Shown here: in pieces, positions 18,780 to 30,780 of the stretch
Layout of the letters: each line of letters starts with the position of its first letter
Numbering within the stretch: the first letter of the stretch is position 1
Source of the DNA: Platycnemis pennipes
Taxonomy: Eukaryota; Arthropoda; Insecta; Odonata; Platycnemididae
Assembly (NCBI GenBank): GCA_933228895.1
Contig: OW121848.1
Location: 94,817,470 to 94,881,469, forward strand
Direction: 5' to 3'
DNA length: 64,000 bases
Notes under the pieces: generated by a model
The model's database searches: none
What the model was told of the DNA's origin: nothing
What the model saw: only the letters and a program-made list of their open reading frames with translations
Made by a program: the position numbers and the translations under genes

Positions 18780-21100
18780 TAAACTCGCTCGAATGAAAAT
18801 ACCATGAGCCATCCTGTGCCGAGATCCAAAGCTCTTAATCCGGAATTTGCGTGGTGTTTTCGATAGAAGCTTGATGTCATCATCGATACAGAGTTTCAAT
18901 GAGGTGCTCTTGGTAGTTTTCTCTATGAATGGGTTTATGCCCACAGTGTTTTCTCATAATAATCTCTCTCCCTTTACCTCAAGTCTATAAGCTCCAATGA
19001 TGGGAATGAAGTAAGATCTCTTTCGTCTGTTGTCTTACTTTACTCCCACTACTATTGCCTAACTTATAATACCAACTGTAATTGTGGAAGCTTATGAAGA
19101 TACTCCTTATGCAGTCACACATGCCAGATGAGTTGAAACGTAGCAGTTTGAATTTATAATATTGAACACGGCAGTTATTTTTCAGAGGGAACTAGCTGCA
19201 GTGACTAGCGTGGCTACCCAAAGGTAGCTGTTGGCGTGATGATGTAACGTTCATGTCACTGTTAGGGTCAACTGTCAACTTTCAACAAATAAAGACCTTT
19301 TTTGGAGATTTATAGCTCAATTAGATCAAGAGATATAGACATAAAGCTAAGGGCTTAAATGTAAAAATCTAAAAATAACAAATAGCTGTAACTCTCGATA
19401 AACTCGATATTTGGGAAAACAGTTTTGCACACATACTAATGCAAGACTAGGTAACATATGTACCAATTTTTGTGAAAATTGGAGATGGTATGGGCATGGT
19501 CTCGTTTTTTGGCGTAAAATGACCCAATAGAGGAAATACGGTTTAATATCCTCCAACTTTAAAGGTAACACAAAGCAGAAAGCACGTCCGCGGTGGAATT
19601 GAATTTCGCGCACTTGTTGAAGCCATTCTAACGACTACGGCTAACTTTTACGGCTTGTAAGAGAGTCGTCAGATTCGTGGACTATCAAGTGCATTCACTC
19701 TGCTAACGGATGCCTGAGCTTAAATCTGGCTCCAAAATGCGGAAGAAAGTGTGAAATATAGGAAGGGAGATGCACAAAGACATACGAATAGGTGTCTATT
19801 GGATAAGCGTTTTGCATGCGTGGCAGTCAGAAGTAAAACTTAATCCATTTACCCATCTCTCCTGAGTGTTACTTTAAAGATTGTCGGTTACACTCTATGA
19901 AGTAAACGACCGCGTTGATTGTACTATTGGTTATGATCGCTTACCATGATATGGTCTGATCATTGAATTCGATGAATTATGGAAGTAGTAACGTTTATAA
20001 ACTTAACCAGGCATTGTAAAGACTTAATTTGCATCAAATTATTTAATAATTTATTCTGTCAAGTTTTAAAATTTTGTCTTCCATATCTTAAAGAATTAGG
20101 TGATCACAAGAAAATGCTAGCAGTGAGATTGTTCAAGAAAAAAGGATAGGATAAAGACGGGGCATAATCATGTAAACCACTTGAAACAATTTATTTCCTT
20201 AGCCTGACATTTTGGCATAGGTGGGTGAGACATGGCAAATTAGGACACAGCCTTAGAAAAACTAAAAGGTAGCATTTGGGAAAGTTGCTTGATTAGCATT
20301 TTGTTTTAAAACGCGCACGGTAATATTCATGTATAGGAACTGCGTTTTTGGCAGTGGCTATGATACGGGAGACAGGAACCCTAGGTAAAGATTTTAAGAA
20401 AATGTATGTAAAGAGCTTGAAAGAGAGGGTTACCCCGCACACTCGCGAACTCATAACCCGGTAAAATATTAAGAAAGAAGATTAGAGACATAAAAGTGAG
20501 TCTTGAGGAGAATGTGAAATGCTAGACAAAACGGGAGAAAAATCACTGTTAACTGTTGGGGAGTAAACAGAAATACTGGTGGAAATGAGGAGAAGGCAGA
20601 GTAGGTGGTTGGAAATGGCAATTAGAGGTGATGGAGCACTGGAGACCTTTACGGAAGCGAAATGGGAGGTCGAGAGAGGAAGAGGGAGGGATAGTTTAGA
20701 ATTAAATGTATACAGACTTTGAAGCATCTGCAAGATAAGTGATATCCATTACCAGGAAAATATGAGAATTTGTCAGCAAAAGCTAATCCTGACCGGTAGA
20801 AAACCTAATAATCCAGTCATGTTTAATAGAGATAATCCTCGACAAATGGCTATGCCTTTTAGGTTATTACGGAATTCCTCTCTGTTCTGTCTTAAAATAA
20901 AATTTGTTCTTTGTAGCTTTCAACTTTTTATAAGTACAGTACACTTAAGGAAAGGATTCAAAGAAGAGGATGAGGAAAAATAATGTTAGGCAGAGGATTG
21001 ATGTGGAAATCACTTGATGCATGAAGAAGCGAGGAGGGGACTGCATCGTTGTTTTCGGCACGAGCCTCGTAAAAAATTATAAAATCGCCACTATCGGTCA
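18780..21100. other. AT-rich spacer
   Basis: About 2.3 kb with no supported gene. A purine-rich patch occurs near 20480-20700. Confidence 0.4.
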
Positions 21101-21109
21101 TGTTGAGCA

Positions 21110-21420
21110 AGCCACGTGTTTCTCATACCTCACATATCTCACCTCCCCACCCACATTCCTCCTCTCCTGACCCGTCCTCCGATCCTCCCCGCTTGAAGTA
21201 TGACTATGAGGGACCCACGTGGATCTTCTTCCCCAAACCCTCCGCAGTCACCACCTCCGTCTTCCTGCTCAAAGTCCTCTTCCTCCCTCTCCCTCATTGA
21301 CTCTCGAACATCACTCTCCGCTGCCGCTCACAGGAGTTCCCGGCCGCACCCCTCCTCTTTCCTCCGCCTTCCGTCCCATTCCTTCTTCCTCCCGACAAAG
21401 AAATCCTGACCTCACCCCTG
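21110..21420. repeat. Pyrimidine-rich island
   Basis: About 310 bp rich in CCTCC and CTCCC. Three overlapping Ser/Pro-rich frames come from composition only. Confidence 0.7.
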
Positions 21421-21432
21421 GAGCTACAGTAA

Positions 21433-21453
21433 ACACACACACACACACACACA
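21433..21453. repeat. (AC)n microsatellite
   Basis: Ten AC units plus a final A, directly after the pyrimidine-rich island. Confidence 0.9.
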
Positions 21454-21459
21454 TAGAAT

Positions 21460-22300
21460 AGAAATAGAATTGAAAAGAATATTTTCCTAGGATCAATAGC
21501 TCCTTAAGTTTACATTAAAACATATTTTGTTTGCAAATAAAAAAAACATAATATTCGACATACAGGAATTAGACTAATTGTTTCAGTTTTACGTATTGTA
21601 AATTAGTACATAAGTTCCATATAAGGTGATTTTTAAGTGTGAGTGGATTTAGCGAATTTAGTGAAAATTCAAAACGGGTTATGTCCAACGAATATTACAA
21701 ATCATTCTTCGAAACTATCATAACAGACGTCAAGACAAATATACAAATGATTAGCAGTATTTATTTTTTATTAAAAATCAATTCCTTTTCTCAATATTCA
21801 GTTTGTTGTACATTATATAAAAATTTATGGTTACTTATATTAGATTTCTATACTATGTTTTCATTTTCTATCATATACTTAAAGAGTAGGTTTTTAAATA
21901 CTATCATTGGGTTGGTGTTTTTTATTTTTTTCGGTTGTTTTTTCAAAAATTGACACGATTTTACCAAAATTGATTTCTGAAAATTTATTGTATGGTGCGG
22001 AGGTACTTATAGATTTTCGGTAATTCTTGTTGTTCTCACTTTTTCATTTTTATTTAGAGTACATTACATATGAGATTCACCTTTTGGAATATTTAATCTT
22101 GTGAAATTTGGAGTTACGTGCTCCCGGTTCCCAAAATTACAATGTATCCGATGCCTTTTGTACATACATAATTACATTTTGTATTTTCTGCAGTTTTATA
22201 ACTTGATCTTTAACATACGCACATATAAGTTGATAACCTACGCACATTTTATCCATTTCTTCGCTCCACCTACACAAAAAATGCTCCTCTACTTCCCTGT
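21460..22300. other. Very AT-rich spacer
   Basis: Long A/T runs, no gene recognised. The 104-residue frame at 21639-21953 is Phe/Ile/Tyr-rich, as AT-rich DNA gives by chance. Confidence 0.4.
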
Positions 22301-22770
22301 ACTTCTCTCTTAACGTTGCTTTCTTTTCTTCATACCCATCCCTTTCCTCCCTCACCAATCTCTCTTTTACTCTCTCACCTTTTTCTATCTCTAACTCCTT
22401 TTCACTTTGAACCCATCTCTTGAGCGTTATTCCTGCCGCCTCTGCCGTCGCTCTCCACCCGCCCTTCATTTATCTCATTCTAATCCCATCGGAGTGGAGT
22501 TTAAGCATCTGGGGGAGAGGAGGGATGGGAGTGGTAATTCTTAGCCGGGAGTGCGGGAAGTGGTGGGAGGGATGAACGGTGCACTGATCGCAGGAGAGTA
22601 TAGGGGTAAGTGAGGGGTTGAATCTGAGGAAGGATTGGTGGAGTTGGCTTGCTGGGGGGGATGAAGGGGAGGAGCGAAGGGGCACGTCAAATGTAGGCGA
22701 GATGGACTGCCAGGGAGGATGGACATGGGACGCGAGAATCTCTGGCTCGAAGTGGGATGCAAGAGACAGA
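22300..22770. repeat. Back-to-back pyrimidine and purine islands
   Basis: C/T-rich to about 22455, then G/A-rich from about 22490 to 22770 on the same strand. The switch makes a loose mirror/inverted composition but no exact long inverted repeat was seen. Confidence 0.65.
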
Positions 22771-22779
22771 ATAGCTTGC

Positions 22780-23730
22780 ATAGATGGGAAATGATCCCAT
22801 TTTACGAACGTATAAGAAAATATTTTCCATTTTTTTAAACAAAAGGCAAGAAAATAGTTTGAAAAATAGTATAGTGTAATTTTATTGGGCCTAAGATAAA
22901 TGAAATATATTCAAATGTGCGTAATTCATTCTCATGAAAATAGCTAATACGCTCAAAAGTGAACAAGCAATACCAAGGAAAACAATATCACTTGCTTAAA
23001 AACAAAATGAAGTGTGGATCTATGTTTGAAATATTTTGATACAATAAAGCACAAAAATATATTGTTTACACCCTTACTTCTGAGTCAGTAAATGAAGTTT
23101 TAGATCATCGAAACTAATGCAATCCGTGAACTAGATTCCCAACAACGTAATGAATTATTATTTGACAATACACTGAACATTTTTTCCTCTAATAATAATA
23201 ATGCTCTAAATCACTTTAAATTCGGGGAAATACCGTGATATAAAGAATCTGAAGCCCCTGTAGTGCTAATAGTTACTCAATAAAATGCTCAAGTTGAAGG
23301 AGATATTTTATTTATTGGGCTACATTGATAGGTACGTTACATTCGCTATCTCATGTGACGATGGATTTGCATCAGGCAAGCGTAAAATTGAGAGACATTT
23401 CAGAAAGACATTATTTGTCTGAAACTTATTATACTTTTTAATAAGGTGATGAGCATTTGACGAGAGAGTTAACATATTTCAATTGAATTCTTTATGGCGA
23501 ATGAACGCTCTCACGAAACATCAGCATCGAGTTTCCGGAGAATAAAAATTTGAAAAGTATTAAGACGTCATTAATATCGCCTCACAAAATAGCACAAGTA
23601 GTGGGAATAGCGCGTACAAATGAATCCACGAATTTGGAGGCAGCGACAAAAGTTAATCTTTTTCATCCCATTCCAGATATGACAAAATACTAGATATATC
23701 CTTACTTGGTGCGCTGGCATCAAAACCCTA
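22780..23730. other. AT-rich spacer
   Basis: Nothing recognised. Confidence 0.4.
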
Positions 23731-23940
23731 GTCCTGGCGGTGGTAATCACATTCTAACGGTCCGGTCTGACAATCTTCAAGTCCTGGGTTCTAGTCGCAC
23801 CTCGGATGTGGGCTTTGTGTTTTTGTCAATTATAAGTTAGACTAAACGGTGCGATATAACCTTAGCAGGTGGAGAACCCTTAAAAATATGATTCTTCTGC
23901 AGCTAACCTTGGTAGGCAAGCAATAAACATTGTAAAATAG
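23731..23940 (+). mobile_element. tRNA-derived SINE (type C), degraded
   Basis: The head contains GTCCTGGCGGTGGTAATC (A-box region) and CCTGGGTTCTAGTCGCACC (B-box region, one or two bases off GGTTCGANTCC). A body with TTGTCAATTATAAGTTAGAC and TGATTCTTCTGCAGC-like sequence follows. Boundaries are approximate and there is no clear target duplication. Confidence 0.5.
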
Positions 23941-24117
23941 CGTGAAACTATTCGCGATTAATGCAACTGGGAACCAAGCAAAGTATTTTTACGCAGAACA
24001 TTTATTATAGGTTTATGTATACATTTGTAAATATTTTAATATGGTTAAATATAAAAATCAGTCTTGACGAATACAGGATCATGTCATATGTCGTTTGTTA
24101 TTAACTGGGATTTCACT

Positions 24118-24350
24118 ACGGCAGGATATGCTTCCCACCCTTAACTTATGCGTGGATATCTTGCATTGTACGCATTTACCCACATACATACGAAAACTAA
24201 AAAAAACTGAACTACTTTTCAATGTTATGTGAGACTTGGTTTTCATGGGAATGAAAGCTGAGACACTAGACTAAAACGGTACCCTGATATATAAAAGAAA
24301 GAAAGGACAACGCTCAGCTAAGGATTGCCTTAATAATGAGTAGAAAATTA
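24118..24350. repeat. 233-bp direct repeat, copy 1
   Basis: Identical to 24662-24894 except for one base (G at 24153 versus A at 24697). It starts ACGGCAGGATATGC and ends TGAGTAGAAAATTA. No coding capacity and no TG...CA ends. Confidence 0.95.
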
Positions 24351-24661
24351 GTAGCACCGCGGTGGGGCTGAATATTCCTCAGCGGTCGTTGATATCCGTG
24401 ATCATTTCACTACAGCAATGACAAGATGAAAAAGGAGTATCGTATATTATGAAACTGGAATATAAGTGAAATGTCGAGAGCAAGAGATTTTGAAAGTATG
24501 AGACAAGAAATTCAGCAGAAAGAGCTTGGCGTAAAAACCGGTTTATGCGGGGTACTATGAAGAGATAGCGGTGACTTCTGGAGAGACAAATACGGAGGCA
24601 TTGGTTTATAGCATTGATGGCAGTGTTTCCCAACCGATAGGACTAGTATTAGGACTTCAAA
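24351..24661. other. 311-bp segment between the direct repeats
   Basis: Begins GTAGCACCGCGGTGG, which includes the 10-bp palindrome CACCGCGGTG. No gene, no clear primer-binding site and no polypurine tract, so an LTR-type identity is unsupported. Confidence 0.5.
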
Positions 24662-24894
24662 ACGGCAGGATATGCTTCCCACCCTTAACTTATGCGTAGA
24701 TATCTTGCATTGTACGCATTTACCCACATACATACGAAAACTAAAAAAAACTGAACTACTTTTCAATGTTATGTGAGACTTGGTTTTCATGGGAATGAAA
24801 GCTGAGACACTAGACTAAAACGGTACCCTGATATATAAAAGAAAGAAAGGACAACGCTCAGCTAAGGATTGCCTTAATAATGAGTAGAAAATTA
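24662..24894. repeat. 233-bp direct repeat, copy 2
   Basis: Partner of 24118-24350, offset exactly 544 bp. Near identity indicates a recent duplication or gene conversion. Confidence 0.95.
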
Positions 24895-25249
24895 TTCTTG
24901 GTCCATTTAAATTTTTATTGGGGTCTCATAAAAACGAATGTGAAATGTACTAGCATTTACCAATTGCTATTGTCTGGGTGGATTGAATGTTTTTGATATT
25001 AGGTGCTCTGAGTCATTTTGCATTTTGTGAATGGGGTTATTATTAAATGTTATTTTTAATGTTTTTCAAGGCCTTCCTATAAGGATTTTGCCTTCCTACA
25101 GAATAATAATATCAACCCCGCTGATTAATGATTATTTTATTAAAACTCCTCAATGGACAGTTTGCTCATCTATTGATCCGGAATATAATTGTACTTTCAT
25201 CTTCGAAGAGCTCGTCTTAAATGCCGAAGGAGGTGATTTTCCAACCTCA

Positions 25250-25640
25250 ATGCATGGCAGTCCATTGAGGATGGAGAACGGTAAAAAGAGTATGGAAACA
25301 AACGTAGAGGCCGAAAGCGAGAGCAAAACGATGGGAGAGTGGGAGTAAAGAAGCCGAAAGAATTCAAAGGGACAGAAATTGTCGGTGGGAGGGGACGAAG
25401 AGGGTGAGAGAGAACAAGGATTGTAAAAGGGTGGGCAAAGAGAAGAGGGAATCAGTGGGAGATGAAAAGGGTGATTGCGATGGAGGGATAGGTTTGAAAG
25501 GGTAGGGAGAATTTTCGGGCGTTAGAATGCAATATTGTGGAAGGTTTAGTAAAGGGGCTCAAGCAGTAGGCCCATGGGGGTTGGGGATAGAGGGGAAAAG
25601 GATTGGAGCGCAAAAGAAGTAAGTGCTTGGGTTGGTGGGA
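25250..25640. repeat. Purine-rich island (G/A on plus strand)
   Basis: About 390 bp with GGGAGA and GGAAGA-type runs. No gene. Confidence 0.65.
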
Positions 25641-26700
25641 CCTTCTGATTGATGGGTATACAACAATCTACATTTTATACGGTCCGCTTCCTTTCTTATG
25701 AAGCTCCAACGCATCAAAACATATTATTGAGCAGTCTGGTATCAAAACTACGCACCCAACTCCTCATGAAGAGGCTTTACCATTGGAAGAGAAAATTACG
25801 TCAGCTGCCTACAGAAGAGATATATTCCTTAAAGTATTTAAGTATTTTTTCCATTGCTCGCAAAAAAAAGGTTGTGATGTGGGTTCCTATTACAAACTTT
25901 CAATATTTTTGGAGAAAATATGGGTGTGACTCATGCCTCGCTTGAGCTAATATATCGTTATCTATTTGTTCCTTTAGTTGTCCTCTTTGTACCTATGCAT
26001 ATAATGTATATAAGAAAATCCACAATCCATGATTCTGCTATCTTTAGTAATTATCTTTAAATTCGGAGGGTAAGCAATAACCGATCTTCGGAGAAAGAAC
26101 TTATGGAAATATTAGATACTTGAATGCTGCAGGTAGACGGCAAAAAACTTCTACTCTTGGATTTATGCCAAAATATACTGTGTGTTGCGAATTAAGAAAG
26201 GTTAATCCCTACTCATATCGTTAGATTAGTGGTACTCCATCGGTTAAAAAAGGTTTTATTTGACCACGTGTATTCTACCTCGTCAGTTTTGACCTTTATT
26301 TTCGCATCGAATCTTAGTTAAAGATTTTATATCCATACAGATTATTTAGCCAAGGATAGATAGGTATACTTGCATACTTTTACAATAAATACTTTGAACT
26401 CAGCGAGAAATGATAAATTTTAAGTGCTAACTGTAACGTAAAATGCATGCCCGAACATTTTACACTCTTTGTGTTCTACCATGCTTGAGTAGGCCTTTCA
26501 CAACCACCGTAAACATGCCCACCGTACCCACATGCCCACCGTAAACATGCTGAGAACACATCAAGGAAGAATTAGCAAGGGGCACACCCAAAAGACAATT
26601 TTAGCAGAAGTTCGTGGCTTAGGTGATATCTATCATCCTTCGATTGAGCGATAGCTTCTTTATTCAATTTGAACGTATGTTTTCATGTAGTTTATTTCAG
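25641..26700. other. Spacer with a small tandem repeat
   Basis: The 98-residue frame 25649-25945 has no recognised domain. Near 26505-26550 the block CCACCGTAAACATG occurs twice with a related CCACCGTACCCACATG between. Otherwise AT-rich. Confidence 0.4.
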
Positions 26701-26749
26701 TGTTTTATTTTATTTTTTGGTCCACGGTGCAACGCAGAAATTTTCATCC

Positions 26750-27010
26750 TCACCTATGGAGGAAGGATAACGGCGAAATGCAGAATTAAAGTGTCCTGAA
26801 AACAAAGAAGCCGAGAATCGAAACGAGAGCACGGCATTAATATCGCGGCGGCTGAAATTTTCGGCGCATCGGCAGGCGCGGATCTTCATCGCCCGCAAGA
26901 CACTCCTTCCCCCACACTTATCGGCACCGTTCGGCTCACGGAGATTTGAATACAGATCTCTCTCTTTCTCTCTCAGGCGCTCCGTAGTCATCTTCGCATG
27001 AAATACATGC
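26750..27010. other. CpG-containing unique block
   Basis: Compared with the AT-rich surroundings this block is rich in CG dinucleotides (for example ATATCGCGGCGGCTG and GGCGCATCGGCAGGCGCGG). It is not low complexity. It could be regulatory or an untranslated exon; no splice or promoter signal decides. Confidence 0.3.
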
Positions 27011-27019
27011 ATAAACGAT

Positions 27020-27690
27020 TAAAGGGTGCCGAGGCGGTTGGTGAGGGGAACAGCGCGGGGAGGGGAAGAGGTTTTGGGGGAGGAGGAGGAGGAGGAAAAG
27101 AGTAAAGGGGAAGGGGGAACGACAAAGGCTGAGGAAGATATTGAGTGATGAAGAGGCTGGATGGTGAGGGGGGGGCGGAGGAGGGAGGTTTTTCAGGAGT
27201 GGGATCAGTGAAGGGTGGGGACGGGGAGATAGGAATGGGGGTGGGTGGCATCGAGAGGGCTCTGTGGATATGGGGTTTTATTTCGAAGTCAAGGGGTTTT
27301 GGTTCTGCGGAATGGGGGGGAGGAGGTAGGTGGATGAACGGGAGGAGTGCTCCATGTTGAGAGAATACTGTTTATGTGTGTGTGTGTGATTGTGGTATGT
27401 TTCGGTGGTCGCTGAATGGATGATCGTAGAGTCCCTTTTTCCTCTCTCTCTTCCCTTTGCTGCTGTGCGGTGGTAGAAATAAAAGGTCCCCCTTTCCCCT
27501 CTCATCCCCCCCCACTCACCTCACCATTCCCCATTCTCTCGTCATCCTCCTCCTGCCACGGATGGAAAATAAAAAGGGATAAAAAAAGAGGGAAAAAGCC
27601 CTGAAATTCGATTCGCGCTCGAAAAAAGATAAAAAAATAGGGGGGGAGGAGGAAGAGAGGGTTGGGACAACGCGGAGGACGCCGGTGGTG
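27020..27690. repeat. Purine-rich islands with a pyrimidine block and (GT)n run
   Basis: G/A-rich 27020-27355, a TGTGTGTG run near 27375-27390, C/T-rich 27425-27560, then G/A-rich to 27690 with a run of seven or more G. Frames here are low complexity. Confidence 0.7.
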
Positions 27691-28090
27691 GCGCGAGCGG
27701 CGCGCATTCCTCAGTTGTTTTCCATGAATCTTCATCCCGAGCACTTTCCCGTATTGAAAAATACGACGGCGATGATGCGATGGAACGAAAAAGAGTATCC
27801 CTCAAATGTTTTATTGTGTTTTTGCGTCCCGCGGATCTTTTATGCACCCTTGTGTTTATCAGGAATAATATATATTCGTTCGGGTGGACGGGAAAGGGTG
27901 GTGGATCTTTTTAGAATTTGTGTCCGCCTTCGCATCCCTACCCGCGGCCGCTCTCGCTCCAACACTCGTCGGGGGGATGATGGGGTTGGGAAAGGAAATG
28001 GTTGGTTTTCCAAATGACGACTCAAAGAGAACCAAATGCTTTACCCTTGTCCCATCCGCTGTGCACAATACCTCGCGGTAGTCGAGGAAA
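27691..28090. other. CpG-rich block
   Basis: Contains GGTGGCGCGAGCGGCGCGCA and GCATCCCTACCCGCGGCCGC, well above the local GC level and with many CG dinucleotides. Several short frames are open on both strands, without known motifs. Possible CpG-island-like regulatory DNA. Confidence 0.3.
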
Positions 28091-28381
28091 TTTTTTCTTA
28101 TCCCCTTTCATTGTTTGGTTGATAGAGAAGTGAGCCTGAATGATTGGAAGCTGTTTTAGCGGATGCGATTTCAGAGTTGCTTGAACAATCGAACGCAGCT
28201 GTTTATTCCCACTATATTATTTTTCCATATAATGTGCATTCATTTTAACTATTTTAAAGCATTTATTTTACGCTGCAATTTACAGTAATCTTTTAAATAT
28301 TTAAACGATCCTAAACCTAAACTTAACTTCGAAACAGTCATCATATACGAATCTAAGGATATTGCGGCGCAGAATGTTGTC

Positions 28382-28576
28382 ATTTACAGTTTTTAAGAGC
28401 AGCTGCGCAATGCACTTTGTCGTTAGCCGAGGTTTTTTTACCGACGTTGCAGGTAGAATCTTCAGAGAATTAAGAAACATTTCCATATTTTCTGAAGATG
28501 CGACCTGTAATGGCCGCAGAAGCTCGACCACTGATGGTTTGCGCAGCTGCCCCAAAAACTGGTAATGACTGTAAAT
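28382..28576. mobile_element. Short inverted-repeat element (MITE-like)
   Basis: The left arm ATTTACAGT-TTTTAAGAG-CAGCTGCGCA (28382-28409) is mirrored by the right arm (28540-28576), whose complement is ATTTACAGT, nine extra bases, TTTTTGGGG, CAGCTGCGCA. Total about 195 bp. The terminal 9 and innermost 10 bases match exactly. No clear target duplication beyond AT-rich flanks. Confidence 0.4.
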
Positions 28577-28599
28577 ATATATGATACGCATCATTTCAG

Positions 28600-30780
28600 T
28601 GAAAAAAGATTATTTAAAATGCGTTGAGATGCCTTGCGTTTTTATCGAGCTAAGCATATGCTGCCAATACAATACATCAGCAAAGGAAAACTGTTCCACG
28701 AAATCACGCCTAAATCTGTTATTTCATTGGCCTTGAACTAGCAGAAAACATGTAAGAAATGACACAAAAACATTAATTTGTCCTATGAAAGTGTAAGTTT
28801 ATAGCGACAAAGGACCAACTGATAAATTTGGATTTCATAGGTATTATTTTTAGCCTCTTAAATGTTTTCATGGTTATAGCCATTGAGTATGCTATCATTT
28901 ATAAAAAGAATACACTACTAAAGAGCATGAAAGTCAATTAGATCAATGAGAGTTTCTCCTTGTTTTTTTTCTCGAATAGCTTAAATTTATTCAATGAATG
29001 ATACGGAATGATATATTATTACCAAGTGATACGATATATCCGTAGCTTATCTCTAATGAAAAAGTCTATTTTTTGAGCTGCTTTCACAGTTTCAAATACT
29101 AAATGTTGAGAGTTAACCTGTTGCTTCGGCTAGTATACGCGTCCCTAGAAGAAGTCATTAGGGCTATTCTTACGTGACAAGTGGTTTTTCTGAGGGAGAC
29201 ATAAAATCTTAGCTGAAACATTTGTTGCTAAATTTCGAAATCCAGATTCAGTTTGTATTGCGATAGTGGTTCTCATATGTGGCTGAGCGCAGGAGAGAGA
29301 TTACGAGCTAAGCTTTCACATTGCTTGGAGGGAGGCATTTGATCCGTCAGCTTAAATATCTCTGGTCAAGAGCATTCCTTCCATTCCGCGTTAATTGTTC
29401 TAATCTCATTGTTCTACATTCCCTTCCAACTCCTAACTGGGAGTACTTCACACTATTCCTGTAAAGGAATGGTGTTGGATTGCTACCTGTTGATTAATAT
29501 TGAAATAGGTTGCTGTTGATGTTATATATATACGTGATAGCCGTTAATGATGCTAAACCGTAATAATGTTTTAACTTCATAAATAATAAAACGAGAATAT
29601 GTTGATAAAAATATAGAAAATGTTGTGCAAACCTATAATTCCGCGTCCTGGATCTTTTTACATGAGATGTTTAATTTTTTTAAACCCTCAGCGAAGGCTA
29701 ACTTCGTGATTTGGAGCCATCGAATATGCATGTGAAAAGAAATACGACTAATCTTGCAAATAAAAAGAGTAATAAATTATATAATTGATTTTTTACGGTG
29801 GCTGGAGCGATTTTTGTCTATGCACGGATTTGCGTGAAACATAATATACGCACCCTTATAAGTGATAACTATGGGTTAAAATGTAAAAAAAATGCACTTA
29901 ACTGATTTTTTTGTAACTCAACTCGACGCTTTATCAACACGTAACCTTGGTGGTTTCGACGCTTTATCAACACCTGGTGAACGAGATGAATTTCGTTATA
30001 ACTCGATAGCTCATGTACAGATTTTCTTCTTAATGTAAAATAGTAAATAGTGTGTTATTATAATGACTTCTGACAAATATCACGGTGTCAAAAATGCAAA
30101 AAAAACATATTTAAACATTATTTTCGCCTTAGTTTTGAGCATCGCGTCGAAACCTACCTATAGTAGCCTTTAGACATTATTTGCCTTGCCAAGTTAACTA
30201 ACTTTAATTTAGGCAAAAATACAATGTACATTTCTTGTATAATTACCATAATGGCATGTACGGTACGGTATAATCAGTTAGTTGTGCTTAAACGAAATGT
30301 GCTCCTAAGATTTTTCCGACGTTCTTGATAAATAATTACGATATACACTCAACGACTCACGATTACTTCTCCAGCCACCTTAATAGTGTGAATTGGAAAT
30401 ACATCGACTTGTGCCTAGGAGGCAGGTTGAAATAAGAATATCGAAAAATGGATTTACCATTTTGCTCTAAAAAAAGGAAAAATCAATAAGTTGGCCAAGG
30501 TCTTTTAAAATACTAAATGCTCAACCAGTACATTTAAGTATCAAAGGTGTGTCACTAAACTCGTATATAAAGCATGGGAGTTCTTCACTCTTAATATGCA
30601 ATTATCGACATTTAAAACCTCTTGCCTCAAAAAACGTTGCCTAGATGAGTGCCAAAAGAGAGGAGCAGGGAGGGGGAAATCTTTCCCAAAACTATGCACA
30701 TGCATTTTGAAAGGGCGTAAACGGAAACACTTTTCACCTGTGTTGAAGGGAAACAGTAAAAAGATAGCGAATCATTTCTG
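28600..30780. other. AT-rich spacer with minor repeats
   Basis: No gene. TCGACGCTTTATCAACAC occurs twice, at 29923-29940 and 29956-29973. A 15-base inverted pair with one mismatch (29793-29807 and 30369-30383) spans 591 bp and might mark a decayed DNA element. Confidence 0.4.

Noticed and set aside
24118..24894. Miniature LTR retrotransposon
   Set aside because: Repeat ends are not TG...CA, no primer-binding site or polypurine tract, and no flanking target duplication seen; kept only as a direct repeat.
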